Source: Paramuribaculum sp. (GTDB taxonomy: Bacteria > Bacteroidota > Bacteroidia > Bacteroidales > Muribaculaceae). From it: DNA of 7,687 nt. This document shows, one piece after another, positions 7,577-7,687 of this stretch. The position numbers were made by a program, and so were the translations under genes. The notes under the pieces are model-generated. The model was not told the origin of the DNA, searched no databases, and worked only from the letters and a program-made list of their open reading frames with translations. Each line of letters begins with the position of its first letter. Position 1 is the first letter of the stretch. Location of the stretch: NCBI GenBank assembly GCA_029058705.1, contig JAIDXA010000046.1, forward strand, positions 1 to 7,687, read 5' to 3'.

Positions 7577-7617
7577 GGCCATTCAGAGAGTGTTTGGATT
7601 TAAATCAAATTAAGACT

Positions 7618-7639
7618 GAGAGGATTTTTTGAGAGGATT
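7618..7639 (+). repeat. Tandem 9-mer direct repeat GAGAGGATT
   Basis: GAGAGGATT occurs at 7618-7626 and again at 7631-7639, 13 bases apart, with a T-run between them. It lies in the non-coding region upstream of the small minus-strand gene. It may be part of a larger interspersed repeat together with the hairpin at 7658-7673. The window ends before its other boundary. Confidence 0.55.
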
Positions 7640-7657
7640 CCGCGAGTTGAAGAAGGA

Positions 7658-7673
7658 GCATAGCGGGCTATGC
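7658..7673. repeat. 16-bp hairpin sequence GCATAGCGGGCTATGC
   Basis: Two 7-base arms (GCATAGC and GCTATGC) are separated by GG. In RNA or single-stranded DNA this would form a 6-bp stem with a CGGG loop. No T-run follows on the plus strand, so it is a poor intrinsic terminator. It sits in a purine-rich, non-coding context (GAAGAAGGA before, GACTGATGAGAC after). It could belong to a dispersed palindromic element continuing past the window. Confidence 0.5.
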
Positions 7674-7687
7674 GACTGATGAGACTT

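Noticed and set aside
6560..7603. A 347-codon plus-strand open frame running across the EFR1 gene and the small minus-strand gene
   Set aside because: It overlaps the ferredoxin Cys motifs in the wrong frame and gives an Arg/His/Ser-rich product with no domains. The absence of stops follows from the codon bias of the two real genes.
7597..7613. Promoter for the small minus-strand gene (TTAATTTG near GATTTAAATC)
   Set aside because: The minus strand gives only an off-spaced TAATTTG and no TTTG about 20 bases upstream. It is too weak to list as a feature.
1..7687. Defence system, toxin-antitoxin pair, CRISPR array, integrase or transposase
   Set aside because: All sizeable real genes are housekeeping, protease, Smr or redox types. 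No spaced repeats, recombinase motifs or small toxin-antitoxin gene pairs were found on either strand.

Overview
The window reads as chromosomal DNA from a Bacteroidota bacterium, most likely Bacteroidales. A Muribaculaceae-like origin is plausible but is inference. The clues are the promoter type (TTTG about 20 bases upstream of TAnnTTTG, with no Shine-Dalgarno motifs), a DUF2027-Smr protein of the kind known from Bacteroidetes, a secreted tricorn-type protease, and an EFR1-type flavodoxin/ferredoxin. The window is densely coding, with short intergenic gaps and a moderate, roughly balanced base composition. There is no sign of a prophage, CRISPR array, transposase, tRNA or rRNA.

Layout. Bases 1-74 are an AT-rich tail downstream of aspS with no recognisable gene or clear terminator. 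Bases 75-1832 (minus) encode aspartyl-tRNA synthetase. Bases 1833-2053 are a divergent intergenic region. It holds a near-perfect Bacteroidota promoter for the rightward genes and a proximal promoter-like element for aspS. A 10-bp palindrome (1980-1989) supplies a TTTG box on both strands. Bases 2054-7172 (plus) are three genes joined by one-base stop/start overlaps (TAATG, then TGATG): a 1089-residue exported tricorn-like S41 protease, a 359-residue DUF2027-Smr protein, and a 256-residue flavodoxin-like protein with two 4Fe-4S clusters. Converging on them after 8 bases is a small minus-strand gene (7181-7576). Its product looks like the cofactor-binding half of a short-chain dehydrogenase/reductase with the signature residues eroded. 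Bases 7583-7687 are non-coding and contain a tandem 9-mer and a 16-bp hairpin. They look like the edge of a dispersed repeat cut off by the window end.

How the genes relate. aspS is housekeeping and is transcribed away from the others. The three rightward genes are almost certainly one transcript and probably translationally coupled. Their predicted places and activities differ: periplasmic or exported proteolysis, a cytosolic Smr nucleic-acid-type domain, and Fe-S/flavin electron transfer. No shared pathway is obvious. I see no defence system or other clearly new multi-gene system. The most unusual items are the coupled trio, the degenerate SDR-like protein, the palindrome-centred divergent promoter region and the repeat at the right edge.
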